Shown: positions 7,941-17,212 of the stretch, one piece after another
Position numbering within the stretch: the first letter of the stretch is position 1
Layout of the letters: the number at the start of each line of letters is the position of its first letter
Source of the DNA: Dyadobacter sp. 3J3
GTDB taxonomy: Bacteria > Bacteroidota > Bacteroidia > Cytophagales > Spirosomataceae
DNA: 64,000 nt
Reading direction: 5' to 3'
Assembly: GCF_009801115.1 (NCBI RefSeq)
Contig: NZ_VTOL01000012.1
Span: 124,001-188,000 of the forward strand
Notes under the pieces: model-generated
Seen by the model: the letters and a program-made list of their open reading frames with translations, nothing else
What the model was told of the DNA's origin: nothing
Databases searched by the model: none
Translations under genes and position numbers: made by a program

Positions 7941-9884
7941 GTGGTTCTTGAAGGTTTTGTTTCGTTTAATTATAAAAAATTAAAAACTGGACTTTTTGTT
8001 GATGACCAAAATTTAGAAAATTTTATTCTAGATAATTGCTCCTTCAACATTAAGTCAATCAGTAAACAGCCAGATGATAATAATTATGTAGTTATTAATT
8101 CAAAAAGTAGTAGTACCCGATTAATTAGATCTAAGATATCTTATAACTTAGATCTAATTAATCGGTTTTTTTTTGATACTACTGTAAAATCAATTTCGCC
8201 TCAGCCCCATATTTCTATTTGGTATGACGAAAACTCTAGGCAATTAAGTATAATTAGGCACAACCTCGGAATTACACCATTATATTATATTTACGTTCCA
8301 GGTACCTATTTTACTTTTTCCACTGATTTGACATCTCTTATTAGAACGGAGTCAATAGTTAAAAGTATAGGCATTAATAATAATTGGGTTGCCTCCTATC
8401 TGTCAGGTTCTGGCAATAATCCATACACTGCTGATACAGTATATAACTCAGTAAAGAGACTTTTACCAGGCCATAATTTATTATTAACGGATTCTGGAAA
8501 TAAAGTTACTGAGATTCCTTTTTTTTCATATAAACCGGAAAAATGGAATAAAATTAAAACGATGCCCGAGTATGGAGAAGTTTTTAAAGATTTATTTCAA
8601 AAATCAGTAAAGCAATCTATATCTTCAGATAAACCGACTATTGCACAACTTAGTGGTGGCTTAGACTCTTCATCTATATCATGTGTTGCTAGGGAATTGT
8701 TTCCAAACTGTGATCTTCATACAGTATTTTTGGACATACCAATAACACTAAGAAGTGAAAAGCATCTAGCACTTGAAGTGGCTAATCAAATTCGCTCAAA
8801 GCATCATGTTCTTGAACCTTCAATCCACGACTTGGACTCCCTCATTCTACACACTTCCTTGTATGGATCACCAGAAGAGATGATTTCTGGATCTGCTCTA
8901 ACACGAAGCATTCAAGAAAAAGCACGTGATGTAGGAGCACTTACTATGCTTAATGGACATGATGGAGATGGAATTGTTGGTATTGGAATAGAATACCCCG
9001 AAATATTATATGATCAGTACAAATGGCAGGAACTTAAAGAATTATTGGATATTGCATCCATGATTTACCCCTACTATGACATTAATTCAAACTGGGATTC
9101 TCTATCATCTCTAAAAAAACAAGAAAATTATGTTAACCACTTTCTTTATCGACAACTAGTCCGTAAGAGGAAAGAGTTGAGTCCACAGAATTTTTTATTG
9201 CATGTTTTCAAAATACATGACTTTTTTGGTAACTCTTCGGCTATATCATTGTTCATAAAAAGCACCAAAGCATTACTAAACAAAATTAAAACCGGTAATA
9301 TTTACCCAAATTCGATTTTAAGGGATGATTTTACTCAGAACTTACCGCTGAAATCATTTCAGTTAAATTTACCCGATACTATGTCAAAAGAACTTGATAA
9401 TATCGATATATTCTCATTTAAGGACATTTATGGTGGAGAATCTATAACTGTTCCTGAGAAATTATATGCACTTAGAAAACATTATGGAGTAGTTGAAAAA
9501 TTTCCATTTTTTGACAACGATTTATTTGAATTTACTATGTCTGTACCTTTATCAATAAAATGGGATAAGGGAAGGAAAAGGGCTTATCTTCGCGAAGGAA
9601 TGAAAGGCATATTGCCAGAAAATATTCGTACCCGAGGCGACAAAGGTAAATTTAGTTTATACGGGAGAGAAGTTGCAATTCGCTTATATAGTCAATCTAG
9701 GGATTTTCTATTACCTGAAAATGAAATATGGAATTATGTTGACTTTAGGAAATTTAATACCATAGTAAAAATTCTTCATCAGGACCAACAGCCAGGAAGA
9801 GCAACTTTTCAAGTTCTTCGAACCATATTTTTAGCTATTTGGCTTGAATGGCTCAAAAATGAGAAAATAATAGCATCTAGTTAG
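7941..9884 (+). CDS. asparagine-synthase-like lasso cyclase (C protein)
   Basis: Proteins of this family adenylate a side-chain carboxylate; in lasso systems they activate the ring Asp/Glu for attack by the core N-terminus. The protein has an N-terminal domain resembling the class II glutaminase fold but without the catalytic Cys2 (it starts M-V-L-E-G-F), so it should not use glutamine, as in lasso cyclases. The ATP-pyrophosphatase loop S-G-G-L-D-S-S is at residues 238-244, and L-N-G-H-D-G-D-G (about 337-344) takes the place of the G-E-G-G-D-E motif of asparagine synthetase. The start is GTG: the frame is open upstream to the precursor stop without an ATG. The 647-residue length is normal. 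The gene is A+T-rich and contains a terminator-like hairpin (8117-8174). Together with the precursor upstream, cyclase is favoured over true asparagine synthetase. Confidence 0.75.
   Translation: MVLEGFVSFNYKKLKTGLFVDDQNLENFILDNCSFNIKSISKQPDDNNYVVINSKSSSTRLIRSKISYNLDLINRFFFDTTVKSISPQPHISIWYDENSRQLSIIRHNLGITPLYYIYVPGTYFTFSTDLTSLIRTESIVKSIGINNNWVASYLSGSGNNPYTADTVYNSVKRLLPGHNLLLTDSGNKVTEIPFFSYKPEKWNKIKTMPEYGEVFKDLFQKSVKQSISSDKPTIAQLSGGLDSSSISCVARELFPNCDLHTVFLDIPITLRSEKHLALEVANQIRSKHHVLEPSIHDLDSLILHTSLYGSPEEMISGSALTRSIQEKARDVGALTMLNGHDGDGIVGIGIEYPEILYDQYKWQELKELLDIASMIYPYYDINSNWDSLSSLKKQENYVNHFLYRQLVRKRKELSPQNFLLHVFKIHDFFGNSSAISLFIKSTKALLNKIKTGNIYPNSILRDDFTQNLPLKSFQLNLPDTMSKELDNIDIFSFKDIYGGESITVPEKLYALRKHYGVVEKFPFFDNDLFEFTMSVPLSIKWDKGRKRAYLREGMKGILPENIRTRGDKGKFSLYGREVAIRLYSQSRDFLLPENEIWNYVDFRKFNTIVKILHQDQQPGRATFQVLRTIFLAIWLEWLKNEKIIASS
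8117..8174 (+). terminator. intragenic hairpin + T9 inside the cyclase gene (terminator-like)
   Basis: Perfect 19-bp arms, ccgattaattagatctaag at 8117-8135 and its reverse complement at 8147-8165, with an 11-nt loop that can add 3 more pairs. Nine T follow directly (8166-8174). The T-run encodes Phe76-Phe78 and the stem encodes residues 59-75 of the cyclase. A flanking GTAGTA/TACTAC pair (about 8110-8115 and 8177-8182) could extend the structure. It has all parts of an intrinsic terminator but lies about 175 bp inside an open frame. Confidence 0.6.
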
Positions 9885-9910
9885 ACGACAGCCCTAGTCC
9901 ATGCGTGTGT

Positions 9911-12900
9911 CTACTTTATTAATACTATTTTGCCTCTTAAAACCTGCTCCTTTCCATCGTTTCCTTTTAGAACTATCTTATAAATATAAAGACCGGATAC
10001 TAAATTTGGTTTCCAATACCATGTTGTGTTATGGTCTTTTACCTCAATCTGTTCTCTCACAATTCCATTTATGTCATATACCTGATAATATATCGAGGTA
10101 TAATCGTCTACACTATATCCTTGTAATTCAAAATGAACATAATCTGATGCTGGATTAGGGCTTGCAGTTACCGAAACATTTGTTGATGATTCGTCCGAAA
10201 CACTAAATAGTATTCGATACGGCTGGACTATGCTATTCCCCGATATATCTTTTGCACTTACAAGTAATTCATATTCTCCGAATATTATTCCAGTTGGGAG
10301 ATATTCAATTTCTAAAGACCCGTCTGATTTCAATGACAAAGTAATATGATTTTTAGAATACGACACTCTTTTAAAATCACAACTATTATCACCACAAAGC
10401 TTTATAGAAACATCTACCAGCGTAGTATCACTGGTAAGATAATAATTATCTGTCAAAAGAATCTTTATTGCTGGATTTGGATAAATTAAAGACCCATTTT
10501 TTAAGATTTCATTGTTAAATTTAACACTAAGAATTGGTGCTATCACATCTTTAATTGCTTCATCAGGATACATTTTCTTATCCTTAATAAGACCCCATTC
10601 AATTAATAGCTCTGCATCATTATTTACTTCACTACTCTCCTGCAATACGTTTAGGGGATCTAACTTAACTGCAATTCTCTCTAAGGGTTTTAGGTTATTT
10701 ACAGTAACTATTAAAGTGTCTGTGCTGAGCATTGATAAAACATTTGCAGTTTTTGTATCAACTGAGCCATCCTTATAATGGAAATCTAACCGTATGGGTA
10801 AAGTAATGTCTTTAACATTTTTACCTAAATTTGACAAAATAACAGCGACCTTTAGCTGATTTGATTGTCCGATTGTTTTTTGATCAGATTCGGAATGTAT
10901 CACAATACCCGTATTCCGATCGATTGCATAATCAGGGAGTGCTACTCGTATGATATGCATTGCAGGATCACCTTGCAATACAGACTGATGTAAATTAGAC
11001 ATGTCATAAATACTAAAAGACTCGCTTGTTAATTGCTTGGCTATATCTTGCTGAATTTGCCCAATAGTAAAATCTGCGCTCTCCGGCTTATCAAAAATAC
11101 GAAGATATAGTTCTTTTATATACCGCGAAGACGGTGCCAGGAATGTGTAATATGAATTCGCTATGATTGACATTGCGCCTTTGTCCTTTGCTCCAAGCCA
11201 GTCAGCTGATAAGGGCTCTCTCTGAGAAGATGTATAATCTTCATTTATATTACCTTTAAAAATATTTCCTACACCACAACCATTAAAATACATTAAAGGA
11301 TATTTATTGATATTTTGATATCCTCTTGTAACGTCAGAAACATAACCCATATCCAGATCTGTCACTGTTGGCGAGCCATGACCAAAATATGAAATCATTC
11401 CAACACCTTCATTTAATTCCGGTGTGATATTAACTTTTTCAACTTCAATAATACTTTGCTTTTGGAAAGCCTTGACTGAGCCACCAACATCCCCATTTTC
11501 TACCAAAGGCACCAAAGCCTCAAGCGCACTCTTGAGTTCAATGATTTCACTAGCCGATTTACCTCCTGATAAGTGAAGAACATTTTTCTTCCATCCAGTA
11601 TTTAAATTGGCATTCGATTCGTAACTCTTAACCTTTTCAAGATAATTCCTTACTTGCTGCACGCTTGTAGCAGATATCCTTCCTACGGGTATCGCCGGAA
11701 CATCGAGTTTTGCCCCGCCTAATCCACTAACAAGTAATAAATCTGATCCGGGATAACCCGCAGTGGGTACCTGACCTTTTAACTCTTTATTTTGTACAGT
11801 TGAATCACCATTAGATATGGAGTTACCTATCAGTAACAAATTATGCTTAGGCCTTATACCTTTTGATAACATGTAATCTACAAATCGACGGATTGCTACA
11901 GGGCTTGGTTCTCCATAATTAAATTGATTATATACATCAGCAATAGATAGTACCAGTGAAGAATAAGATCCACCAGCAACCGACATTCTATAATCTGAGT
12001 ATTCTTTTGCTGCCGTTAATAATTTATCTGTTGTGAGTATAAGATAATCATAATTTGACGGCTCTATAAGTGGTAAACTAATGTCTTGTATCTTACTACT
12101 TGCTAAGTCAATAATTTCATTAGTGACTAGCAAAGAAAGAGACTGATTTACATTACGGGGTATCATTAATTCCAAATTCCCATTAATAACAGTCCCGCTA
12201 ATTATTACTGGAATATCAGGATTTGTGACATCATAAACCGCTGCATTTGCGGCGGGGTTGGGAATACTTACACGACTAAAACTATTTGTTGAAGGCAATA
12301 ACGTATATAATTTGCTTCGTTTTCCTGCCATACTAAAAGACTGAGGATAATCTATCTTATAATAGGTGACCGAATACAGACCAACAGCATTCCAATCACT
12401 GGAGACCTTATTAGAAAACAGTTTTAAGACAAAATTACCATCCTGAGTTATATCCAAATTCTCAGAAGCATCTAGTTCAAATTGTTTTTGCGTATCCGTA
12501 AAACCTACTGTCATTAAGCTGCCTGGAACTGTTCTTAGGGATTCTAAATTTTTACCTACCTGAACGGATACATCGTTACCAGAATTTGTTCTACCATATA
12601 TCATCACCTCAACTTTGGGCTTTAAAGTCAGATCATTAATTAAATTATCAAACTTAAAAGTATAAACAGGATCCCCAAAAAGGGAAGGGTTAGATAATGT
12701 AGCATTCTTCCCATAAATTTTACTAGTCATACCTTTACCTCTTTCAAGAAAGCTATGAATTAGGGTTAAAGTAAAAAAATTCTGATCAGGGCTATAAGAG
12801 CCCTGATCAGTAAAAGTAACTATATCCGTTTGTAGGTGATATTTCTCAGCCGTAGTATTCAAATCTACTGTCTTAGAAATGCTTTTTGCTCTGACAGGAG

Positions 12901-13324
12901 AACTTGAAATTGTTAAAAAGTAAGAACTTTCATCGGAATAGATACTAAAATACGGATTTGTCCTCGCCTTTGGATCTGGAACGAAAGAACTGTTTCTATA
13001 AAGTAGTTCATCTGATTTCCCATCATTTTTCACACCATAGAAAACAATCTCATTACTATTTGCACTTATCAATGTTACCTCTTTTCCACGGTGCCAAAGC
13101 TGAAATTTCGATGGATCGTTCTTTGGAAAAGAAGACGGCAGAGACGCAATCGGAATTCTGTAAATACCATTTTCTTTAACTTGAATTTTCACAAAACTTT
13201 GCTTGTGCAAATCTTGAAGCCAGCTATTTGAATACGGCGCTCCCCACTGAGCATACAAATTTGTAATTGATAAAAGGCAGAAAAGTATTATTATGAATAA
13301 TACAAAAGGACGCTTATTTAGCAT
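9911..13324 (-). CDS. C25 (gingipain/PorU-like) peptidase with T9SS sorting domain; PorU2-type
   Basis: Large exported cysteine peptidase of the gingipain family. Signal peptide at residues 1-25 (ends L-Y-A-Q). The catalytic His649 lies in S-Y-F-G-H-G and the catalytic Cys683 in Y-F-N-G-C-G, the arrangement of C25 enzymes including the T9SS sortase PorU. The N-terminal ~450 residues form the domain that precedes the catalytic part in PorU-like proteins; beta-rich domains follow, and the last ~85 residues are a T9SS type A sorting domain starting at A-S-P-N-P-A. The 1137-residue length fits PorU or the PorU2-type sortase family. It is tail to tail with the cyclase (26-bp gap) and 27 bp downstream of its paralogue on the same strand. 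A hairpin + T7 lies inside it at 12773-12810. Whether it acts as sortase or as a general secreted protease cannot be decided here. Confidence 0.85.
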   Translation of the reverse strand: MLNKRPFVLFIIILFCLLSITNLYAQWGAPYSNSWLQDLHKQSFVKIQVKENGIYRIPIASLPSSFPKNDPSKFQLWHRGKEVTLISANSNEIVFYGVKNDGKSDELLYRNSSFVPDPKARTNPYFSIYSDESSYFLTISSSPVRAKSISKTVDLNTTAEKYHLQTDIVTFTDQGSYSPDQNFFTLTLIHSFLERGKGMTSKIYGKNATLSNPSLFGDPVYTFKFDNLINDLTLKPKVEVMIYGRTNSGNDVSVQVGKNLESLRTVPGSLMTVGFTDTQKQFELDASENLDITQDGNFVLKLFSNKVSSDWNAVGLYSVTYYKIDYPQSFSMAGKRSKLYTLLPSTNSFSRVSIPNPAANAAVYDVTNPDIPVIISGTVINGNLELMIPRNVNQSLSLLVTNEIIDLASSKIQDISLPLIEPSNYDYLILTTDKLLTAAKEYSDYRMSVAGGSYSSLVLSIADVYNQFNYGEPSPVAIRRFVDYMLSKGIRPKHNLLLIGNSISNGDSTVQNKELKGQVPTAGYPGSDLLLVSGLGGAKLDVPAIPVGRISATSVQQVRNYLEKVKSYESNANLNTGWKKNVLHLSGGKSASEIIELKSALEALVPLVENGDVGGSVKAFQKQSIIEVEKVNITPELNEGVGMISYFGHGSPTVTDLDMGYVSDVTRGYQNINKYPLMYFNGCGVGNIFKGNINEDYTSSQREPLSADWLGAKDKGAMSIIANSYYTFLAPSSRYIKELYLRIFDKPESADFTIGQIQQDIAKQLTSESFSIYDMSNLHQSVLQGDPAMHIIRVALPDYAIDRNTGIVIHSESDQKTIGQSNQLKVAVILSNLGKNVKDITLPIRLDFHYKDGSVDTKTANVLSMLSTDTLIVTVNNLKPLERIAVKLDPLNVLQESSEVNNDAELLIEWGLIKDKKMYPDEAIKDVIAPILSVKFNNEILKNGSLIYPNPAIKILLTDNYYLTSDTTLVDVSIKLCGDNSCDFKRVSYSKNHITLSLKSDGSLEIEYLPTGIIFGEYELLVSAKDISGNSIVQPYRILFSVSDESSTNVSVTASPNPASDYVHFELQGYSVDDYTSIYYQVYDINGIVREQIEVKDHNTTWYWKPNLVSGLYIYKIVLKGNDGKEQVLRGKIVLIK
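12773..12810 (-). terminator. intragenic hairpin + T7 inside the C25 peptidase gene (terminator-like)
   Basis: Perfect 12-bp arms (CTGATCAGGGCT at 12782-12793 and AGCCCTGATCAG at 12799-12810) around a 5-nt loop. On the coding (minus) strand the stem is followed by AATTTTTTTAC. It encodes about residues 172-184 of the peptidase. The paralogous position in the neighbouring gene (13352-16375) does not carry such arms. Confidence 0.5.
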
Positions 13325-13351
13325 AAGGACTCAATAATAGTATGCGATGCT

Positions 13352-16300
13352 CTACTGTTTAACTATTTTTTTGCTGTAAACGTCTCCATTGCTAGTGACG
13401 ATTTTAAGTATATATTCTCCATTTTTAAAACCTTTGATAGAAATTGGTTTTAACGTAATTCCTTTTGAAATAATTTGTCCCGATACGTCTGTCAATGACC
13501 AAGACGTAAGTGTTGCAGGAATATTCAAGCCGACATTAACAGCATCGCTGGAAGGATTAGGATATACTAAAAATACATCGTCCTGTGACGTAACAACTGA
13601 TATAATACTTGAATAATTAAAATTCTCATTAGTGCTGCCAGAAGAAATTAAATCAACCTGTTTAAGTCTATAGTAATTAATGCCTTTAATAGGATTAGTA
13701 TCGAAGAAGTTATAGTAACTCTGCTGGTTCGAATTCCCTTTACCTTCTACACTTCCAATTTCTACGAAATTTTTTGCATTGTAACTTCGCTCAACTACAA
13801 AACGTCCGTTATTCCTTTCCCAGGCAGTATTCCATTCTAACATAACGCTATTTCCATTCGGTTTTCCTTTAAATCCAAAAAGTTCAACCGGGAATGGAAT
13901 CGGACTAGTAGAAAGAATTCTTAACGCCGGGTCCCCTTGTAGTAGAGATTGATGTGTATTCGCCATTGTATAGTCGTCAACTGCTGCAACCCTTCCATTG
14001 GCTGTACCCGTAATGATAAATCGGGCTGTACTTTGATGTATTTTCCCAATAGTCATTCTTTCATTATCACTTTTTGGGAAGACCTGATCATATAACGCAA
14101 ATAAATAATCCCTTGAAGACGACTCAAAAGCGTAAAAGCTATTTCCTATAATAGCAATTGCTCCCGCCTGTTTCGCAAGCATCCAATCCGCCGTCATAGG
14201 CATAACTTCTTTTGCAAGATTTTTATCGCTTCCAGTATAATTATCAGGGTAAGGTAAAATACTTCCTTTAAAAATATTTCCTACACCACACCCATTAAAG
14301 TACATGACAGGATATTTACCAGTGTTGTTATATAATTTTCTTTCATCAGAAATATAACCCATGTCATAATCCGTATAATGAGGATTACCATGACCAAAAT
14401 AAGACATAAACCCAACTCCCGAATTAACATCTTGAGTAATATCCAGGTCTTCAGGGGAATTAAGCTTATCTGCTGGTTTTTGCTTCGTTATTACCGAGCC
14501 TAAAAAAGGCGCAGAAGTTACCTTTGAATTTAGTGTACCAGTATAGTAACCTCCAAACCTGTCAGTTTCCCCAATATTAACTCCACCATTCATGTGAATT
14601 GCCTTTTTTCTATAAGAAAGACTTTCATTGCTTTGCTCATAAGATTCTACTTTTTCCAAATAGTTTCTAACTTGCTCAACTGTTGTTGCAGTTATTCTAC
14701 CGGTTGGGATTGCAGGAACTTCGCTCGCCGTACCTTTTAGCCCCTCTACCAACAAAACATCGGATCCAGGAAATCCAATTGTTGGCACTTGACTTACGAG
14801 TTCCTTATTAGTAGGCGTTTGATCTCCCTCTGATACAGAATTCCCAATAAGAAGTAAATAATGATTAGCACGAATGCCCTTGGATATCATGTAATCTACA
14901 TAACGACGGATTGCGACAGGGCTAGGTTCACCATAATTAAACCTGTTGTATATGTCGTTAATATTAGTAACCAATGGATTCAATGATCCACCAACTCGTG
15001 ACCCCCTGAATACTTTATATTCATCAGCCGCGGGCTTCAAATTTTCTGTGGTGACAATTAGATAATTGAAAGACGCAGGATCATAATCAACAATTTCTAC
15101 ACCATTTACTTTTGATGATACGTCTATAGGATTAGCTACTGTTACTAATAAAGTCACAGGTTGATTGATCTCGCGAGAAACCATTACATTTAAACTTGAA
15201 GCTTGATAATAACCTGTTAATATTTTAGGCTTATCCGGATTACTAATATCGTATATCTTTGCATTGGCAGGGGCGTTAGCTATTATAACTTTACTCATAT
15301 TAACATCAGTTGTCTTAGCCGGTAATCCCAATAGATACGAACTTTGACCACTCATATCAATTATCTGAGGATATTTCATCTGTAAGTAAGTTACAGAATA
15401 AAGCCCCGTTGTACTGTAATCAGCAGTCACCTTATTAGAAGACAATTTGACACTAAAATTTCCGTTTGACGGAAGATCTGAACTAGCTTCTTGGTCAGAA
15501 ACATTTAATGTAAATTGCTGTTTAAATCCGGTAAATCCAGCGAATGCCATTTCAGTACCAACGGACCTTAGACTTGAAGCATCCTTACCGACCTGAACTG
15601 TTACATTATTACTTGAAGTCGTTCTTCCATACAATAAAACTTCCAATTGTGCTTGCACTTCCGAGTTTGAGTATAGATTTTTTACTGGAAGTTGAATTGT
15701 TGGATCACCCAATAACGACGGATTTGTTACAGTGGCATGTTTACCATAAATACCGCTTGTCATACCTTTCCCGTTTTCCAGGTAGCTCTGTACAAGCGAC
15801 AGCGTAATGAAGTTTATATCAACACTGTAAGAATATTGATCTGCGAAAACCTTCAATTCAGTTTGAATATGATATTTTTCTTCAGATATATTTGTCACAG
15901 CATCATTAAGTACATTAGCTCTTTCTCCATTAGCAGAAGTTGTGTAGGTTAAAAAATATGCACTTACATCCGAGTAGATACTATACTTGTCATTCGTACG
16001 CTGATTTGGATCAGGATTGTGAGACTGGTCTCTATACAATAATGCATCAGAGGCTCCATCATTTGGTACCCCATAAAATTCAATCGCATTTGAAGTTGCA
16101 CTAGTCAACGCCACCTCAACACCTCTATGATATAAATGCAATTGGCCTTGCTTCCCAATAAAATTACCAGTTAAAGTTACTTTCTGAATTCCTTTCTGAT
16201 TTACACCAATTTTAACCCACTCCTGTCCATATTTTCCGGCTAGCCACTCATTCCCGTAAACACCGCTCCATGGAGTTTGTGCATTACTCCCAGCTATTCC

Positions 16301-16375
16301 CAGAATTAACCCTAAAAAGGTAAATACTGCTATCCGAAATACTGCTGATCCATTAAAAGTAAATTTTTTGTGCAT
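13352..16375 (-). CDS. C25 (gingipain/PorU-like) peptidase with T9SS sorting domain, paralogue
   Basis: Paralogue of the following gene. Signal peptide at residues 1-32 (ends S-N-A-Q). Catalytic His662 in S-Y-F-G-H-G and Cys696 in Y-F-N-G-C-G are both present, so the enzyme should be active. Shared motifs with the neighbour include L-Y/W-H-R-G-x-E-V, N-Y-G-E-P-S-P-V-A-I-R-R and the R-N-Y-L-E-K-V helix. After the catalytic domain the proteins differ: here there is a V-E-L-x-x-F-x-G fibronectin-like adhesion module common in T9SS cargo, then a sorting domain from V-Y-P-N-P-S. At 1007 residues it lacks the longer Ig-like region of its partner. It is first in the two-gene operon (27-bp gap). A PorU2-type sortase role is one option; a secreted endopeptidase is another. 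Confidence 0.85.
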   Translation of the reverse strand: MHKKFTFNGSAVFRIAVFTFLGLILGIAGSNAQTPWSGVYGNEWLAGKYGQEWVKIGVNQKGIQKVTLTGNFIGKQGQLHLYHRGVEVALTSATSNAIEFYGVPNDGASDALLYRDQSHNPDPNQRTNDKYSIYSDVSAYFLTYTTSANGERANVLNDAVTNISEEKYHIQTELKVFADQYSYSVDINFITLSLVQSYLENGKGMTSGIYGKHATVTNPSLLGDPTIQLPVKNLYSNSEVQAQLEVLLYGRTTSSNNVTVQVGKDASSLRSVGTEMAFAGFTGFKQQFTLNVSDQEASSDLPSNGNFSVKLSSNKVTADYSTTGLYSVTYLQMKYPQIIDMSGQSSYLLGLPAKTTDVNMSKVIIANAPANAKIYDISNPDKPKILTGYYQASSLNVMVSREINQPVTLLVTVANPIDVSSKVNGVEIVDYDPASFNYLIVTTENLKPAADEYKVFRGSRVGGSLNPLVTNINDIYNRFNYGEPSPVAIRRYVDYMISKGIRANHYLLLIGNSVSEGDQTPTNKELVSQVPTIGFPGSDVLLVEGLKGTASEVPAIPTGRITATTVEQVRNYLEKVESYEQSNESLSYRKKAIHMNGGVNIGETDRFGGYYTGTLNSKVTSAPFLGSVITKQKPADKLNSPEDLDITQDVNSGVGFMSYFGHGNPHYTDYDMGYISDERKLYNNTGKYPVMYFNGCGVGNIFKGSILPYPDNYTGSDKNLAKEVMPMTADWMLAKQAGAIAIIGNSFYAFESSSRDYLFALYDQVFPKSDNERMTIGKIHQSTARFIITGTANGRVAAVDDYTMANTHQSLLQGDPALRILSTSPIPFPVELFGFKGKPNGNSVMLEWNTAWERNNGRFVVERSYNAKNFVEIGSVEGKGNSNQQSYYNFFDTNPIKGINYYRLKQVDLISSGSTNENFNYSSIISVVTSQDDVFLVYPNPSSDAVNVGLNIPATLTSWSLTDVSGQIISKGITLKPISIKGFKNGEYILKIVTSNGDVYSKKIVKQ

Positions 16376-16946
16376 AGTGCTAATTAAATTATAGTTACGA
16401 TATTTTTTTTTCTAAATTTTACCATAATCGAAAACGATTATAACATACTTATATACTACTATATAGAGTGTTACCCCAAATTCGCAATCATAATAAAATA
16501 AGGTTGAAATTACAACAACTTCAACATCTCTACAAATTATAAATTTAAATACCATTAAAAATTAGTAGGTGTAATAAATACGCTACAATTTAAAACGCAA
16601 GTTAATTATCATTTGTACTGAGACGAATGTTTTGATCTAAAAGTAACATAATCAAAAATTAGTATCTCATTAAAACAATTCCCCATCTAATAATTATATT
16701 TTATAATTAGAGCAAAGAAAATAGCTATATATCCCCACAACAGCACTAATCCAATTTTAAGCCCAATATTAAACCCATATTAAAATATTTTAATATAACA
16801 TAACAATTTAATAATGAGATAAATATAAAATATATGTAACGAAGGGAACGTTTTGCATTATTTAATGGTACTAATTCTACGTAAATTTCGTTTATCCCGA
16901 AAGAGAATATCTTAAAAATTGTAAATCTTACATATTAGCCACGAGC
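16376..16946. other. 571-bp A+T-rich intergenic region between divergent genes
   Basis: This gap separates the minus-strand C25 peptidase operon from the plus-strand acyl carrier protein gene and must hold both promoters, but no clear TTTG/TAnnTTTG pair was found. About 50 bp upstream of the peptidase ATG there is a small inverted repeat, ATAATCG-AAAA-CGATTAT (16424-16441), which could be an operator. Nothing coding was recognised. Confidence 0.5.
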
Positions 16947-17180
16947 ATGAAAGAACGTATTATTAAAATTTTGAACAACTTTGGCATTGATAAAAGTGCG
17001 GTGTCCGATAATGCTAATTTCATGAAAGATCTTGGATTTGACAGTCTGGATACCGTTGATCTGATGATGCAGCTTGAGCAGGAATTCAATATCGCTATTC
17101 CTGATGATGATTATGCTAAGATTGTGACTGTAAAAAGTCTGGTTGACTATCTTGAAGAACGCCAGGCAATTCCTGCCTAA
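16947..17180 (+). CDS. acyl carrier protein
   Basis: A 77-residue acyl carrier protein that holds acyl chains on a 4'-phosphopantetheine arm. The attachment motif L-G-F-D-S-L-D has Ser33 as the expected modification site, followed by the acidic helix II (V-D-L-M-M-Q-L-E-Q-E-F) and P-D-D-D-Y, all typical. No fatty-acid or polyketide synthase gene lies next to it, so it may be either a second copy of the housekeeping acpP or a dedicated carrier for a nearby or remote pathway. It starts 67 bp after a region with no recognised promoter and is followed by a hairpin at 17213-17242. Confidence 0.88.
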   Translation: MKERIIKILNNFGIDKSAVSDNANFMKDLGFDSLDTVDLMMQLEQEFNIAIPDDDYAKIVTVKSLVDYLEERQAIPA

Positions 17181-17212
17181 TCCTAGAAGTAAAGGACTAT
17201 ATCCTGATAAAA

